A stretch of 64,000 bases of DNA from Thuidium tamariscinum (GCA_947034885.2 OZ019759.1:16866501-16930500); one strand, 5' to 3'. Positions 12,100-24,463 are shown, counted from the stretch's first letter. Numbers and translations: made by a program. The notes: a model not told the origin generated them from the letters alone.

Positions 12100-12567
12100 T
12101 TTTCTTAGTAGTATAGTACATAGTAGGGATAAGACCGAAAACCGGAAACAATTTTTCAGATGTAGATAATAGCGTTAAGGAAAGAAATCAGATCCGGATT
12201 TGGAAACCTAATCTATTAGAAGACCAAATAGATAATGAGTACCTACCAAGGTCTAGGGATCGTCGAGAACTTTTTCTGCGTGGCTAGGAACGATTATCTT
12301 AACGGTCAGTAGTAAATGCTAGAGCAGGAGAGTAGATAAACATGATAGAATGATAGAGCCTCCCATTCTGAAGTACGCATTCCGAGAACTTTAGAATTAG
12401 AGCACTTCTTGGCTGAGAGCAAGAGTTCTCGTATCAAGCAAGAGTGATCATGTCTTTCGGTCTAGGGCAAATTCAAATGTCTATAGCTAAAATTTTAAGG
12501 GGATAGTTTAGGGGAAGAGTTGAGCAATAAGGTGAGTTTAGCAAGTTGGAGCGAAAAGAGTGGAGCA
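12100..12567. other. leader region of repeat-protein copy A
   Basis: Non-coding sequence with GATCCGGA and AACCGG words and GTAGGGATAA near its start. Similar GGAT/CCGGA words precede copies C (29,060-29,170) and D (46,090-46,250, minus), so this is probably the 5' untranslated or promoter part of the element. No TATA box can be assigned with confidence. Confidence 0.3.
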
Positions 12568-14667
12568 ATGGCGAGCTAAGACGGAGAAGAAGTGGCCATT
12601 GCACTCCGGTTTGTCAATCCAGTGGTACCTAAGGAGGAGCAAGAGAAACTGGAGTTGGACGAGGACCTTAAGTAGATGGGCTACAAGGGTTTCCTAGGCT
12701 GGCCTTGGTGTTTGAAAGACGAGGACATGGTGAGCGAGCTCATCTATGACCAGACCAACAAATGGAGGGAGACGGTCTGTGGAGTTCCAAGCAAGTGGAC
12801 TTCAGCTATGTGCAGAGCAGTCTACCGCTTCAACCACATTGGTGAAGCAGTGGTTTTCCGAACAGATGAATTTCATGTGGATAAGTTCCAGAGACCGGTC
12901 AGCCCTAAGGATGGATTTTTGATGGCTAACTACTCAAACTCGAGAGAGAGAAGGCTACTCCAGTTCATCCTCGCCATTCTAAGTCCTGAAAGGCTGAGTA
13001 GGGTCACGGTCACAATAGCCAACACCATTTTAAGTGCACTATCCGGAGACCGGAAGGTAGATTGGGGGATAGTGATGAGAGATCAGATGATAAAAATGGT
13101 GAATGGAATAGGGAAATCCAAACCCTCTCCCATCTACCCTTTCTTATACCACCTCTATCATACGCAAGATTTGCTGAGGGAAAACAAAAGAGTGGCATAC
13201 AATGTAGCAGCCGCTATGATAGAATATGACATAGAGGATCCGGAAACAAAAGCCGGATAGAAAGAGGAGTATTCGGACCATGAGGGAGATGATGTAGGAC
13301 CTGAGGGGAAAACGTAAGTTCACATGTGGGCGAGGGTAACCCGCCAAGGGAAACACTTACAATAGAAGGAGAGACTAGGAAGATTGATTCAATCTGGGTC
13401 CAGGATTCCTTGGGAAAGATAATGCAAGGGTTGAGTGAATTCAAGGAACATTATGAGGGTGAGAGGAGGTTGGTTCAGGGATTATGTAAAATCTTGGGAG
13501 ACATTTTCCCAACCAAAGTCCTAGAAAAAGTGAGGGGACTCATTTAGGAAACTTGTGAGAGGGCCGAGAAAGGTGAGGTAGAGAAGCTATCCGGTCAGGT
13601 AGCCACCCTGAGGCGTGAACTACAACAGAAGCAGGTGGAGGTGGAAGAAGAGAAGATATTGTCCACCCAGACCAGGAATACACTTGGAGAAATCCGAGAG
13701 TTCATAATCCATCTAGGCGAGGTCATCAACAAGGTGATGCTATTCGATCAGAAAGACTTGGAGGCAAGCAAGCAGATTGGGCTATAGTTGATAACTGCCC
13801 TGGTTTCTTATCACAAGAAAATGGAGACCACGTTGGAATAGCTGCAGGTGGTAATGGTAGAAGTTAGGGCAACCATAGCCCTAGACCCAAAACCGAAAAT
13901 GGTGGGTGTATTGGAATCAATATCAAAGGTGGAATGGACACACGAAGAAGAGGCCAAGGCACTCCAAGAGTCGCCCAAAGTCCCTGAAGTGCAAGAGGTA
14001 CCAATGGCTGAGAAGGAACTAGTAAAGGAAGTTGAAGGGCTCCGCGGAGTTGGAGCAAGAGAAGTTCAAGGAACTGGAATCTTTCGTGGAGAAGGCGGTG
14101 AGCAAAAGTGTTCCCACTCCACAGAAAGGGGTCAAGTTCATCAACTTGAGTGGGGTTTCTCTGACCAAGTCATCTCCAACCCTTTCCAAGAAGAAGAAGT
14201 TGGGAGGTGCTACTAAAGTAACCACCCTGTTCCAGTCAATGCTAAAGGTGGAGACAGGGTCCAGATCGCCAAGGAAAGGGCCAATCAGGATTGCAGAGAA
14301 GGGCGAGTTGACACCCAAGAGTAAGGCGACTAAGCCACCTTTCATTTTCGGTCTGATCAAGTGTAAGAATCCAGAACCTCCATCAACCAAGAAGAATGCC
14401 ATGGTGGAGGAAGAAGACGAAGAAGAAGAGGATGAGGAAGATGAAGATTCGGAGGAGGAATTAGAATCTGAGGATGAGTTAGATCAGTATTCAGATGCGG
14501 ATCAGGCATTGGCGGAAACCAAGTAGACCAAGGCAAGAGCTAGAGTGAAGGCCAAGACCAAGGCCAAACCAACCAAGTTCTACCGATTTCTAGTTGGAAA
14601 GAAAAATCCGGTCTGGAAAGGGGCTATGAAGTCGGGGGAGTCACCTACCAAACGTTACAAGAAGTAG
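12568..14667 (+). pseudogene. repeat-borne coiled-coil protein, copy A (most complete)
   Basis: One frame from the ATG at 12,568 has stops at about 12,580 and 12,673, then 194 open residues (12,676-13,260). Within them are W-P-W-C-L-K-D-E-D-M, P-K-D-G-F...N-Y, R-E-R-R, and R-V-T-V-T-I-A-N-T followed by a V-D-W-G turn. A Glu/Lys-rich coiled-coil region follows (13,330-13,860), then K-F-I-N-L-S-G, S-P-R-K-G-P-I, and an acidic run (14,400-14,500). A basic tail ends at 14,667. Stops at about 13,546, 13,786 and 13,840 and a frame change near 14,035 show decay. Copies B, C and D match different parts. No reverse transcriptase, integrase or DDE motif is visible. The N-terminal block loosely recalls the 'putative plant transposon protein' domain of angiosperms (inference only). 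Confidence 0.6.
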
Positions 14668-16040
14668 TTAGGTATTTTTAGGAGGAGTAGGATAGGCAAC
14701 TAAGGTTGAGTGTTTTAAATGAAGTTACATCTTTAGATCAAGAATTTTTGAACTTAGATCGGATCCAGGTTTATAGGATCTAAGATACACTTTTAGTGGA
14801 GATTTTGGACTGTAGTAGAAGTCAACAAGTCTAGGTTTAGAAGGGAATGAAACTTGTCATTTTTTGAGCTGGTATTGATTCCATTGTACTTTTAGGTTGT
14901 TCTTGGAGTTATTTAGTATTTAAATCCGACTTGTAGTTGAATTTGATGTATAGTTTCATATCTTGTTGTCCCAATTTTGGTTTTGCAAATACAAATCAGA
15001 AACTTATAATTTACTTTGAGTGGACTGTGTACACTTGACCCTGTCAAAGTCTTGTTGGGGTAGTTAGGATTGCAACCTTGGGTAGAAAAGAGGTGCGCTC
15101 GGACATTGAGTTTATCCAATCTCTAGAATTGAAGTGAGTTTGGTGCAGGCAAAAGTTATAGTGGGATTTCTCTATATAGTCTAGAGTAGTCTTGGGATGA
15201 TTCTCTAGAGATAGCCACCCGTAAAGTCTGGGTTTGACGTTGGAAGGATTTGATTAGATGCCAACTAAAAGGTTGATGAGGTCTCTTTGGATGGAAGAAA
15301 GACTTGTGAAGGATATAGCTCTCCTACTTAACTTACTCCCTTACTCTGCCATGAACCAGGGCTAATTTAGTAATCCGTTGTTGTAGTATTTGTTAGGATT
15401 GGATAGGAATGCTTGCGTGATCTGCTAGATTGGATGAGTTCCGGACGAGTTGTGAAGTGATCCTATCAGGTAGAATTTGTTTTGGATTTTTCTTTGGTTT
15501 ATTTAAAAGTGGAACTTCTAACACTCTAGAACTTGAAGGGTAGGAATAAGCTTCCTTCCTAAACACCCAAAATAGCAGATCCCTCTTGTTGCAGAGGTTA
15601 AACTTATACACGGCTACATATTTAAGAATGACTGAGATTGAATACAAGCTTCGGGCAATTAGGAAGAAGTTGGATAATTCCCGTTTCTAGTTCCGGTTCC
15701 GTATAAGAAAGAGTAAATATTAAGAATCTAAAGATATGGGTATAATTAGTGGGAAAACTCTATAAAGTTGAAAGGATGAATCTATCTCAATCAAGATAAA
15801 AAATAAGAGAATAATCAGACCGGAATAGGATTAGACTCTTTACTTCGGGGTTTTGTTGTGACTAACATTGCAAACTTCTGGTCATTAGTAGAATTACAAA
15901 CTAAATCTCTTAGGAAAAATATACAAGTCACTTTAAGGTCAACTTAGAGGTTTCTAATACCTTAAAGAAGGAATTTTGCTTTCCTGTGCTATGACAAGTG
16001 TCCACTTTTACTTCTTCATTGTTTGGTGTTTACTCAAGTC
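14668..16040. other. 3' flank of copy A, non-coding
   Basis: No gene recognised. Slightly richer in GC than the AT-rich surroundings, with scattered CCGG words like the copy A leader. It is probably the 3' part of the same element, but no terminal repeat was found. Confidence 0.35.
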
Positions 16041-16044
16041 TGCC

Positions 16045-16618
16045 ATGGATGTCTAGCCGGATGGATCCGTGTCTCTTGCCTATGCATCTAGGGGAGGAGT
16101 GTCGTGTGTAGAAGATGCTTTTCATAAGATCTTGAAGAAGGTGTCCCTCCAAATTATGGTAACTGCATCTACAGTTTCATTTGTATTTTGAAGGATGTTT
16201 CCCTCTATGTAACTGGAACTGTTGGGTATTAGGTTTTTGTTTTTTCAAAGGGGTACAAGTATTATTCTCTTAAATTTGATTTTAGAAGATGCCCACATGG
16301 TTCTTCCAAAAGGTTCGAGATGATTTTGAAGAAGAGGCTTACAAAGGACTCGTTCAACTCCGATACATAGGGAAACTTTATACCTTGTTCGTCGAAGTGA
16401 AAATCTCATACACCAAAAAGGGACGAACACAAGTCATGCTTACTAAAGGATGGAGATATTACTGTAATTTCTATCGCATAACTGTTGGCGACCAAGTTAC
16501 ATTTAGACACTTGGATGTGGCCATATTTGAAATTTTTGTTGAAAGCAATTATATGCCTAACAAAGAAGTTGGGTTTCTGGTGGATTGTGATATAGCCACT
16601 AAATCTAGAAAACCATAG
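16045..16618 (+). pseudogene. B3-like DNA-binding domain gene fragment with one intron
   Basis: Exon 1 runs from the ATG at 16,045 to 16,158 and has a stop as its fourth codon. Its end encodes F-H-K-I-L-K-K-V-S-L-Q-I-M. A GTAACT donor follows at 16,159, and a TTTAG acceptor ends at 16,285. Exon 2 (16,286-16,618) starts K-M-P-T-W-F and contains L-T-K-G-W-R-Y-Y, G-D-Q-V-T-F and an I-F-E-I-F-V strand, stopping at TAG. This order (F-x-K-x-L, P-x-x-F, T-x-G-W, GD-x-V-x-F, F-x-I-x-V) is that of plant B3 domains, which bind DNA in transcription factors. The length, about 110-120 residues, is one B3 domain. The early stop makes it a probable pseudogene; a downstream start at 16,289 would lack strand 1. 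Confidence 0.5.
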
Positions 16619-16689
16619 TCTCATTCTTTGAGCCTAATTGAATAGAAGACATGGAACATAAACCATTACATAAATGAGAACATTAGATA

Positions 16690-17130
16690 TAAATCTAGGT
16701 GATATTACATTTTGTAAAGTTTTATACTCTTTATACAATTTAATATTATTTGTACAGTTTTGTACTTGGTTATTATTGTCCATTTGCTATGTCTACCATT
16801 GCAGCTCTTAATCTAGTTGCTCATATGCATTCGAAGTAGTTTCTATTCAGTTATTATAGAATAATATGTTGTTTTTGATGCGTTCTCTCCATTCTATGAG
16901 ATGGGTTGTTCAAAAGTTAAAAGAAACTTTTAAGTTCAAAAAATTCTTGGTTTCAAAGAAGTCAATGTAGTACTTACAAGAGTCTGATTTTAAGCATTTT
17001 AGGAAAGATGTGTTTGTTAAACCAAATCACATAGCTCAACAAACATGTAGAATTGTAAGAGAATGACATTACAATGGAGGAAAGAAGTCAATACATACAT
17101 ACACAAATAAACTCAAAAGAGAAAAAGAGA
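16690..17130. repeat. dispersed repeat, copy 2
   Basis: Partner of 10,300-10,890 in direct orientation; see that entry for shared words. It follows the B3-like fragment as copy 1 follows the small ORF at 10 kb. Confidence 0.5.
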
Positions 17131-17439
17131 TGATCAATGAAGGAATATTATTTACAAGTACTACGAATATGGATGAATGTGTAATGAATGGAAGTAAGTT
17201 ATATTGAGGTGTATTGATACTTGTTAATACCTTCTTCACTAAGATAACATGATTCAAAGGTGGTGTCTTTGAAAGAATGAGCTACAGTAAATTTCTTGGG
17301 CTTAGGTGAGAGATAGGATTTAGAATCAGTTACAGATCGCAACATGAATATGGTGAATATTCTAAGAACGTGTATCAAGTTGTTAAGATCTAAAGACAGT
17401 TGATGCAATTAATAATTTGGAGGTGTGGTTGCCTTATAG

Positions 17440-17766
17440 GTGGAGATTTTGATACTTGCTTTACTCTTGACAGTTCTTCAACAAGTCTTCAACTTTTGCT
17501 TAGGGCGATTCACCAAATTACAAGGTTCAATCCATCTGTACGTAATAGAAGAAAAAATCTACATGAAGGGTGAGATTGACAATGCAATTTCTACATTGAC
17601 TAGTGTAATGAACACAAAGAAGTCTTATGTTTTTAAGCATAGCTATCATCCAAGAATGTACCATGGTTGGCACAAAAGTAAGAAGGAGGTCAAGGCTTTC
17701 AGGAATTTAGAGTTTCAAAGCTTCAAACAACTAGAAAAGGCTGAGCAATACTTGAAATCAATCTAG
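17440..17766 (+). CDS. unidentified ORF of 108 codons
   Basis: Opens with a hydrophobic stretch (about residues 2-17) and ends in a Lys/Glu-rich segment (K-K-E-V-K-A-F...K-S-I). It has an ATG and a clean stop. An overlapping frame (G-G-D-F-D-T-C-F) is also open for about 50 codons, so the true coding frame is uncertain. No domain recognised; it lies among decayed repeats and may be an exon remnant. Confidence 0.2.
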   Translation: MEILILALLLTVLQQVFNFCLGRFTKLQGSIHLYVIEEKIYMKGEIDNAISTLTSVMNTKKSYVFKHSYHPRMYHGWHKSKKEVKAFRNLEFQSFKQLEKAEQYLKSI

Positions 17767-18540
17767 CTCAATTCTAGGAGGTTTTACTTATCTTTGTTCC
17801 TCAATAAAATTCAAGTTTGCAACTTGTAGACAATTTTAAAAATTTGGTTTAGGTTCAATTTACAATCCTCTCCAACTCTTAGTTCATAGTTTCATACATT
17901 TTGTACTTGGTTATTTATTCTCTGTACACATTTGTACTTGGTTGTTCTTGTTTGTATCGATTTGAATCATCTTGGAAGCCGTAGTATCTTTGTTTAGATT
18001 GTGATATATGGAACCCTAAATCCAAGACTTAGAGAAGTTTAGATTCTCGTTTCTTGCTTTGTCGCTTAGAGCTCATTTGTTCAGTTTGGTGTTTTCGCCT
18101 TTTTATTTCATGTTGTGTCTTTATATAAATTGGTGTGTTTGCCTTCTAGTTTTCTTATAGGATGTCTAACCGATTACTTATTCAACAATGCATCACTAAC
18201 TATTTCCTGTTTTGCACTTCTATTCTAATTCAGTAATACATAACCGATTACTTTCCATTCTGTAGTACTACAGAAGATTCTTTGATTATTTTGACGGACT
18301 TGCATGTTTCGGAAACACCAACATCCAAGCAAGGCAACATTGTGTACTACTTAGGATTCTGTAGGGTGCCACATATGTCTAGTACTATTATTGTCAAGAG
18401 CAGCGAGGCATTATTTGAGCGAGCCCCTATACTCTTGTGTGACTCAATTAATCGAAGATCTATATCATTAGTTTCATTCTACTTCCTCTAAGTTCTATCC
18501 CCCTATGAAGATACGCTGTTTGTTTGTTTGTTTGTTTAGA
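17767..18540. other. non-coding, with a short TGTT microsatellite
   Basis: No supported gene. A 70-codon ORF at 18,282-18,491 has no recognised features. About five TGTT units lie at 18,517-18,537. Confidence 0.4.
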
Positions 18541-18720
18541 TGTTTGTTACGTTGAGATCTCCTGGACCGTGAGTCCCCCGGGTGCGTGTTTGGTACCATC
18601 GGAAAGCCCTCGGCGAGGAGGGGTGCACGGGCTTTGATTCATGGTGTTCCAACCTACGGCATGAAAGTTATTGAATTTTGAAGTTTCTATACATTAAAAA
18701 AATTAGACTGTGGCAACGGC
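18541..18720. other. GC-rich island of unknown origin
   Basis: A short island with GTGAGTCCCCCGGGTGCG, CCCTCGGCGAGGAGGGG and GGCAACGGCACGGGCC stands out in AT-rich sequence. I do not recognise it as rRNA, tRNA or organelle DNA. CCCTCGGCGAGG can form a small hairpin. Confidence 0.3.
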
Positions 18721-20555
18721 ACGGGCCACCCTAGTTTCAATGAATATTGCTTGAATTCAATGTTGTTCCAATTTGATGTTGTTTCCTTTAGATGTTGTCC
18801 CATTTCATATTATTTCAATTCTTTTCAGTTTTATTACTTTCAAAAATGAGCATATTGTTAGGATTTAGTCGTATCCTTCAAGTTGTACAATGGACGCTTC
18901 ATATTTCAAGCGCTCACCTTCTACATTGTGGTAGGACTGGAGTTGAGGTTTAGGACATACTATCTTTGAAGGCACTATGTAAGTAACTTAATTTCCTAGT
19001 ACATCATCAAATTTTTGTATTGGTTCATCTACTTATTTTGTATTAGGGATACTAGTTGTATTGAAACTATTACATTTGTATTGAAAGTGGTGAGTGAAAG
19101 GAATGTTTGTACAGTGCTGCACTACAATCTTATGGTTAGAACTAGTTTGAACAGTGCAAACTGTACTAATTGTTCCCGAGGTGCATGGTTTAGAGTCTTT
19201 AAACTACAATTAGTTCAAAGAATGTAGTGATTATACTATTAGTAGTAGGACAACTTTACAATTAGTTCAAAAATTGTATTAATTGTATTGTTTGTAGTGT
19301 AATAACTTCATTTTTACCGATAGAGGAGAGTGAAAGGAATGTTTGTATAGTGCTATAGTACCATCTTAAAGTAGGACAATACTAACTGTTATTGAAATAC
19401 GTGGGTCAAAGTTCTTGAACTACAATTACTTCAAAAAATGTCGTATTTGGAGTGTATATACTTATATGTTATACTTGTAGTATATGTACATGTACATTTC
19501 TGTATACATTGAGTCCAACATTTTGTACCTTTTGTATTTATAGTTGTACAAAATGTTGATGACTTTCTTCTTTGTTATGTTTTCCTTCTCGAATACAAGG
19601 CTAACCTACAATGGTAACTTTCAAAAGTTGATAGAGGTGGATAGGCGTAAGGGAAAGCTTCCAAGTTCTTCGTCTGATGAATTGAAGGCGCTTCTATTGA
19701 GAGGAGACAACAATAAATTGAAATCGACCGCAATTGTAAATGATGAAATAATTCAGGGCTATAAAGGCATGTGTAAGACTTCAATACAAAAAGAGGGATG
19801 ACAGCTATGAGGACCTAGATGTAGATGACTTAAACTTCCTTAGGTACTATTCTAATAAGGAGCCATGATATTTTCCCATCACTTGGGAGGAATATTGACC
19901 TAAATTACAACAGATGGTTGATGCTGTGGTACAAGTTGTATAAGCAAGAGGGTCAAAATACTTCTTCATGTGACCTTGCCATAAGTAATATTTGCTTGGG
20001 CTTCATGGTTGGTTTGAATATTGTATCATCAAGTGTGTAGAGGGGCGTGTGATGGATTACAGTCTAAGACAAAGGTTGTTGCCATTGTAGATAGGCTTGC
20101 ATTTCGGGTAGCATAAATTGTTGTTGTTGTAGATGGGCTTACATGCAAGGCAACAGAGATGTCGGCGCAAGTGTTTGTAGTAGTGGGATTTGTTACCAAC
20201 AATGCAATTGCAAGGCTTAGCAAATTTGGGCATTCAAGTGCAATGGAGAGCACAAATGTCTTTTTCAATTTTGGATATATCACCGTGTTCTCTTTCTTAT
20301 ATGTCTATCTTCAACCTTTATATTTTGTGTTCACTAAGATTTTTTTATTTATTAAATACAACCTTACAGAAGTTGTAAAATAGTTAGTTTACACAATGTA
20401 TGGTAACTTCTAAACTCTTAGTATGATCATGCATTGTTTGCCTATGACAATATATTTGCATCATTAGATGTGCTTCACCTCATAAAATGTACATATGAAA
20501 TACAAAATTCCGGTAGTTTGCAATAATGCATTAACCGTATTTTCTGTAAATTAGA
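18721..20555. other. mostly non-coding, with an ORF fragment at 19,544-19,801
   Basis: The 85-codon plus-strand ORF has a hydrophobic start (M-L-M-T-F-F-F-V-M-F) and then a Lys/Ser-rich part. No family is recognised. Other short frames here look random. Confidence 0.25.
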
Positions 20556-20559
20556 ATAA

Positions 20560-21925
20560 TAGTCTAGATGAAGGAGAGGGTGATCCAAAAGGGAAGAAGC
20601 CTATAGTTGAAGAAGAGACCAGGGAAATTTATCCGATCTAGGACAAGAATCCCTTGGGGAAGATAATGCAGGAGCTGAGTGAGTTCAAAGAACAGTATGA
20701 GAATGAGACAAAAATAGTGCAAGGATTATGTAGAATCTTGGGAAATATTCCCCCCACCAAAGTCCTAGATCAAGTGAGAGAACTCATTCAAGAAGCCAAT
20801 CGAAAGGCTGGGAAGGTTGAGATAGAAAAGCTATCTAGCTAGATAGCCACCCTAAAATGGGAGTTGCAAGAGAAGCAAGCGGAGGTGGAGAGAGAGAAAG
20901 AATTTACCACCCAAACCAGGGACATATTCGAGGAGATCCGAGAGTTCATCACCCATCTCAGTGAGGTCATTAACAAGGCAATGCTGTTTGACAAAAAAAT
21001 CTTAGAGGCGGGTAAGCAGGTGGGACCCCAGTTGCTAACTGCCTTGGTGGCCTACAACAAGAAGATGGAAGCCACCTTAGGGCAGTTGCACAAGGTGATG
21101 GTGGAGATGAACGCAAGGAAGGGACCGGAACCAGAAACGAAACTTCTGTCTACACCCCTACCGAAACCTCAATAGGAGTCAACAATTGGAGATGAAGCAA
21201 GAGTGATTCAAGAATAGTCCAAGGCCTCTGAAGCAAAGGAAATCAAGGTGGCTATAGCAAAACCAATAAAGGGGACCAAAATTGAGGTGTCGAAGGTGGT
21301 CGAGCTAGAGCAAGAGAAGCCGCAGGAACTAGAACTGGAACCAATGGTGGAGAAGGTGGTCACCAAGAGTTTACCCACTCTAGAAAAAGACATCAAATTC
21401 ATTGATCTGAGTGGGGATTCTCCAATCAAGTCATCCTCGACAATCTCAAGAAAGAAGGGAGAGTTGGGGGAGGCTGCCAAGGTGACCACCCCATTCCGAC
21501 CAATATTGAAGATGGAATCAGGGTTCGGATCACCAAGGAAGGGGCCAGTTTGGATTGCGGCTAAAGAAAATGTGACACCCCAGAGTAAGGAGGCAAAACT
21601 GCCATTTATCTCAGGCATGATTAAGTACAAGAATTCGGAACCCTAGTCCACCCGAAAGAAGGCCATTGTAGAAGAAGAAGACAAACAAAAAGACGAGGAC
21701 AAAGACAAAGATGAGGAGGAAGAATCCAGTTCTAAAGACGAGTCTAACCGTATTCAAATCCTGACCAGGTACTAGCAGAAACTAGACAGACCAAGGCCAA
21801 GGCAAGAGGGAAGGCTAAGGCCAAACTGGTACACTTTTTCTAGTCTCCAGCCGGGAGGAAGCAACTAGTCCGCAAGGAAGCCACAAAGATAGGGAAGTCG
21901 CCAACAAAGCGAGATAAGAGTAGCT
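20560..21925 (+). pseudogene. repeat-borne coiled-coil protein, copy B (C-terminal half)
   Basis: Matches copy A from its middle onward. It has the L-G-K-I-M-Q-x-L-S-E-F-K-E block (20,654 on), V-Q-G-L-C-x-I-L-G, the coiled-coil segment (20,864-21,175), and K-F-I-D-L-S-G-D-S. Then come G-S-P-R-K-G-P-V, P-F-I-S-G-M-I-K and an acidic stretch (21,670-21,750). In-frame stops occur at about 20,840, 21,174, 21,216 and 21,644. The N-terminal block with the A-N-T motif is missing, so this is a 5'-truncated copy. Confidence 0.6.
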
Positions 21926-22254
21926 TTAGGGATTTTTAGGGTTAGAATTAGAGGCGGCTGAAAATCCAAGTTTTTAGAATAGAAGTACAGAATTAGATAT
22001 TTTGAGGTGGGGGAATGCTACAAAGGGAACAAGGAGCAGGGATTAGTGAGTGGGGACAAAGAATATTGAAAGAAATTTTTTTAAAATAGATAGAATTTGT
22101 AAAAGAATTGTGAAAAAGAGGAAAATAAAGTGGATGAATTTTTTTAAGAACTTGGATGAATGACACAAAAATGGATGAACAAAGTAGATGACAAATGTGG
22201 ATGAACAAAATGGATGAAGAACCATGGTCACTTTAACCCTTAAAGTAGGCAACC
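21926..22254. other. 3' flank of copy B with TGGATGAA repeats
   Basis: Non-coding purine-rich DNA in which TGGATGAA recurs several times between 22,130 and 22,220. It leads into the GC-rich module at 22,255. Confidence 0.4.
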
Positions 22255-22367
22255 TCTTGTAAGGGGTGACCACGCCTCATGGGCGACTACAGATGCAAGA
22301 TCTGCTTCTCGTCTACGATATGCTGTCCTTTCTGCGTAGTCGCTCATTTATGCGTGGTCGCCCGTTC
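22255..22367 (+). repeat. left part of GC-rich module split by the hAT element
   Basis: Contains TAAGGGGTGACCACGCC and TTTATGCGTGGTCGCCCGT, which match TAAGGGGCGACCGCGGG and TTTAGGCGTGGTCGCCCCC at 39,170-39,240. Its continuation is found at 28,730-28,885, beyond the inserted hAT element. Confidence 0.6.
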
Positions 22368-23159
22368 AGGCACAGCAGGGTTGATAGGACGCCCGGATGT
22401 CCAGCGTCACGTCTGAGGCCCCCTGGACGTCATTTGACATTTGGACTACTATACGTCCAGTGGTCAGGGGGACGGGCGGATGGGTGGACAATGTGTTGTC
22501 TAAGACTCCGAGTGTCCATCGGATTTTAAAATTATATTACAAGTGCTTTTTATTTGGTTGAGATGAACTGACCCCTTACTTGGCCATTCAAGAAGACGCT
22601 AGAATTTTTTATTATTGTAAATAATTTAATTTGGAAATTCTAAATTCAGATTTGCAATGAGAGGCCCCAAATTAGGTAGGTGGTGTAGTGCGGTAATTTG
22701 ATAAGCACAAAAGAAGGGGCTTTTGTTTTATATACATCCCTAGACTTATTTGGAGAGTTGGAGACTTCAAGTAGCAGAGTGAGGGGCCTAGTTCACCCCG
22801 ACCTTTTCTTTGGGAATGATGGTGCCAAAGTTTACAATTTAAAAAAAATAGGCTACTACTCGCCATATCAAAAGAACCTTCTTAATTTCTTATGCGATAA
22901 ATTTTTCATTTTCCTTCCAAATATAGATGAATGCACGAGATTTAGATGAAAAGTTGTGTAGATATGATTGAAACATGTTTTCAATTCAAAAGATGGATAG
23001 ATGTACAAATAGACAAGGATTTCATCAAGTGTACTACAAAAGAAATTGGTGTATTGATTGAATTTGTTAATCTTGAAGAAAATTCAAGATTAATTTCAGG
23101 CCCCAGGTGTAGCACTTGGAGGAGAATCATGTAATCTAAAATAATAAATTTGGAAGGGA

Positions 23160-23510
23160 TCCAATTTCCTTTATGACTAACCACACTAATCTCTAAAATT
23201 GAGGTTAGTATCATTATTGATGCATGGCACATTGGAAAAAAAAATCCTTTGTCACTAACCACACTAAGCCCCAAATTTGGAGTTAGTACGGTTGGTAATA
23301 TGTTCATATTGTGGAAAAACAATCCTTTGTGACTAACCACACTAATCCCAAAAATCGAGGTTAGTACTATTACTAATGCATGGTACATTGGGGAAAAAAA
23401 TCCTTTGTCACTAAGCACACTAAGCCCTCAAATTAAAGTTAATATAGTTAGTGACATATTCAAATTATGAAAAAAAAATCCTTTATCACTAATTGCACTA
23501 ACCCAATTTG
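23160..23510 (+). repeat. about 77-bp tandem repeats in the left arm (mirrored at 27,560-27,935)
   Basis: Four and a half units each start near AATCCTTTGTGACTAACC, continue CACTAA...GAGGTTAGTA and end in an A-rich run. Units 1 and 3 share ATGCATGGYACATTGG; units 2 and 4 share a TATTCA-type variant, hinting at a two-unit higher order. The mirror set lies in the right arm. Confidence 0.75.
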
Positions 23511-23579
23511 GACCTGAAACCCATTAAGTTTCAGCCCAAAATTCACTGAAATTTGGGCCTTAAATCCTAAAAAAAGTAA

Positions 23580-23960
23580 AAGTGTGTTCAGGTTCTATCT
23601 CAAATACACATCCACACACTTTTACTTTCTTTATTGAACATACTATTTTTAAAATTTATTTTGCTTCTAATTCAATGAGAAGATTAAAAATGTACTTGAG
23701 GTGTGCTTGTGTGGCACTTTTACATTTTTCATTGAACACATTATTTTTTAAATTTATTTTGCTTTACATTCAAGGAGAAGATTAAAAATGTGCTTGAGGT
23801 GTGCTTGAGGTCTACTTCAAATTTACTTGAAGTACACTTTTACTTTCTTCTTTAAAACATCATTTTGAATATTAATTTTGTTTCAAATTGAATGAGAGGA
23901 TTCAAAATGTGCCTAAGGTGTGCTTCAGATATATCTCAAGCACACCTCAAATACATATGA
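23580..23960 (+). repeat. three about 100-120-bp tandem repeats in the left arm (mirrored at 27,120-27,510)
   Basis: Units share CACTTTTACTTTCTTC, TTTATTTTGCTT, AGAAGATTAAAAATGTGC and TTGAGGTGTGCTTGAGG. Copy boundaries are clear, with internal indels. Confidence 0.7.
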
Positions 23961-24440
23961 AGTTTGACTACTCGCTTGTATTTGACAGCTCGTTTGATTG
24001 ACTGCTCGGTTGTCCATCCATCCGCTTGTCCACCTAACCACTCATTCATCACTCCACTCAACTACTTCTAATCCTTATATGTATCTATGTGACCGCTCAT
24101 TTGATCGACTGCTCAGTCATCTACTCGTCTACGTGTTTGCCACTCCGCCCATCTATGCATCCATGCGTCCACCTGTCCACCACTCTACCTGTACATCCGT
24201 CTGTTCGCGCGTTTGCCACTCCACCCATCCACCAAAACGCTTGCCCCTTTGTTGAGTTTGTTCACTATGTATTTCAGTGTTTTAGAATTTTGAAAGTCCT
24301 CGAGTACAAAAACATTGGATTCTGAGAAAGACTAGTTCACTTCCATTCTTGAACTAACAGCTATTGAATGGTAGAAGTATCCAATGTAGTATAAATGCAC
24401 AAAATGGTAATTCAAGTTATTTCTCCACACATTTATTCTC

Positions 24441-24463
24441 TAAACCCTAAACCCTAAATCCTA
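24441..24463 (+). repeat. short telomere-like CCCTAAA repeat
   Basis: Three imperfect CCCTAAA units in the left arm. The right arm has the complement, three GGGTTTA units at 26,679-26,703. This is the plant telomere heptamer but far too short for a telomere; it is carried inside the hAT element. Confidence 0.7.

Noticed and set aside
12100..16260. LTR retrotransposon containing copy A
   Set aside because: No paired long direct repeats, no TG...CA ends, primer-binding site or pol gene could be identified by eye. Left open as an unclassified repeat.
22698..23134. 83- and 62-codon ORFs repeated identically at 27,955-28,391
   Set aside because: Identity reflects the near-identical inverted arms, not protein conservation; no domain features.
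23160..23510. Regular repeats resembling a CRISPR array
   Set aside because: Whole units, including the 'spacers', are repeated; mirrored in the other arm of a transposon.
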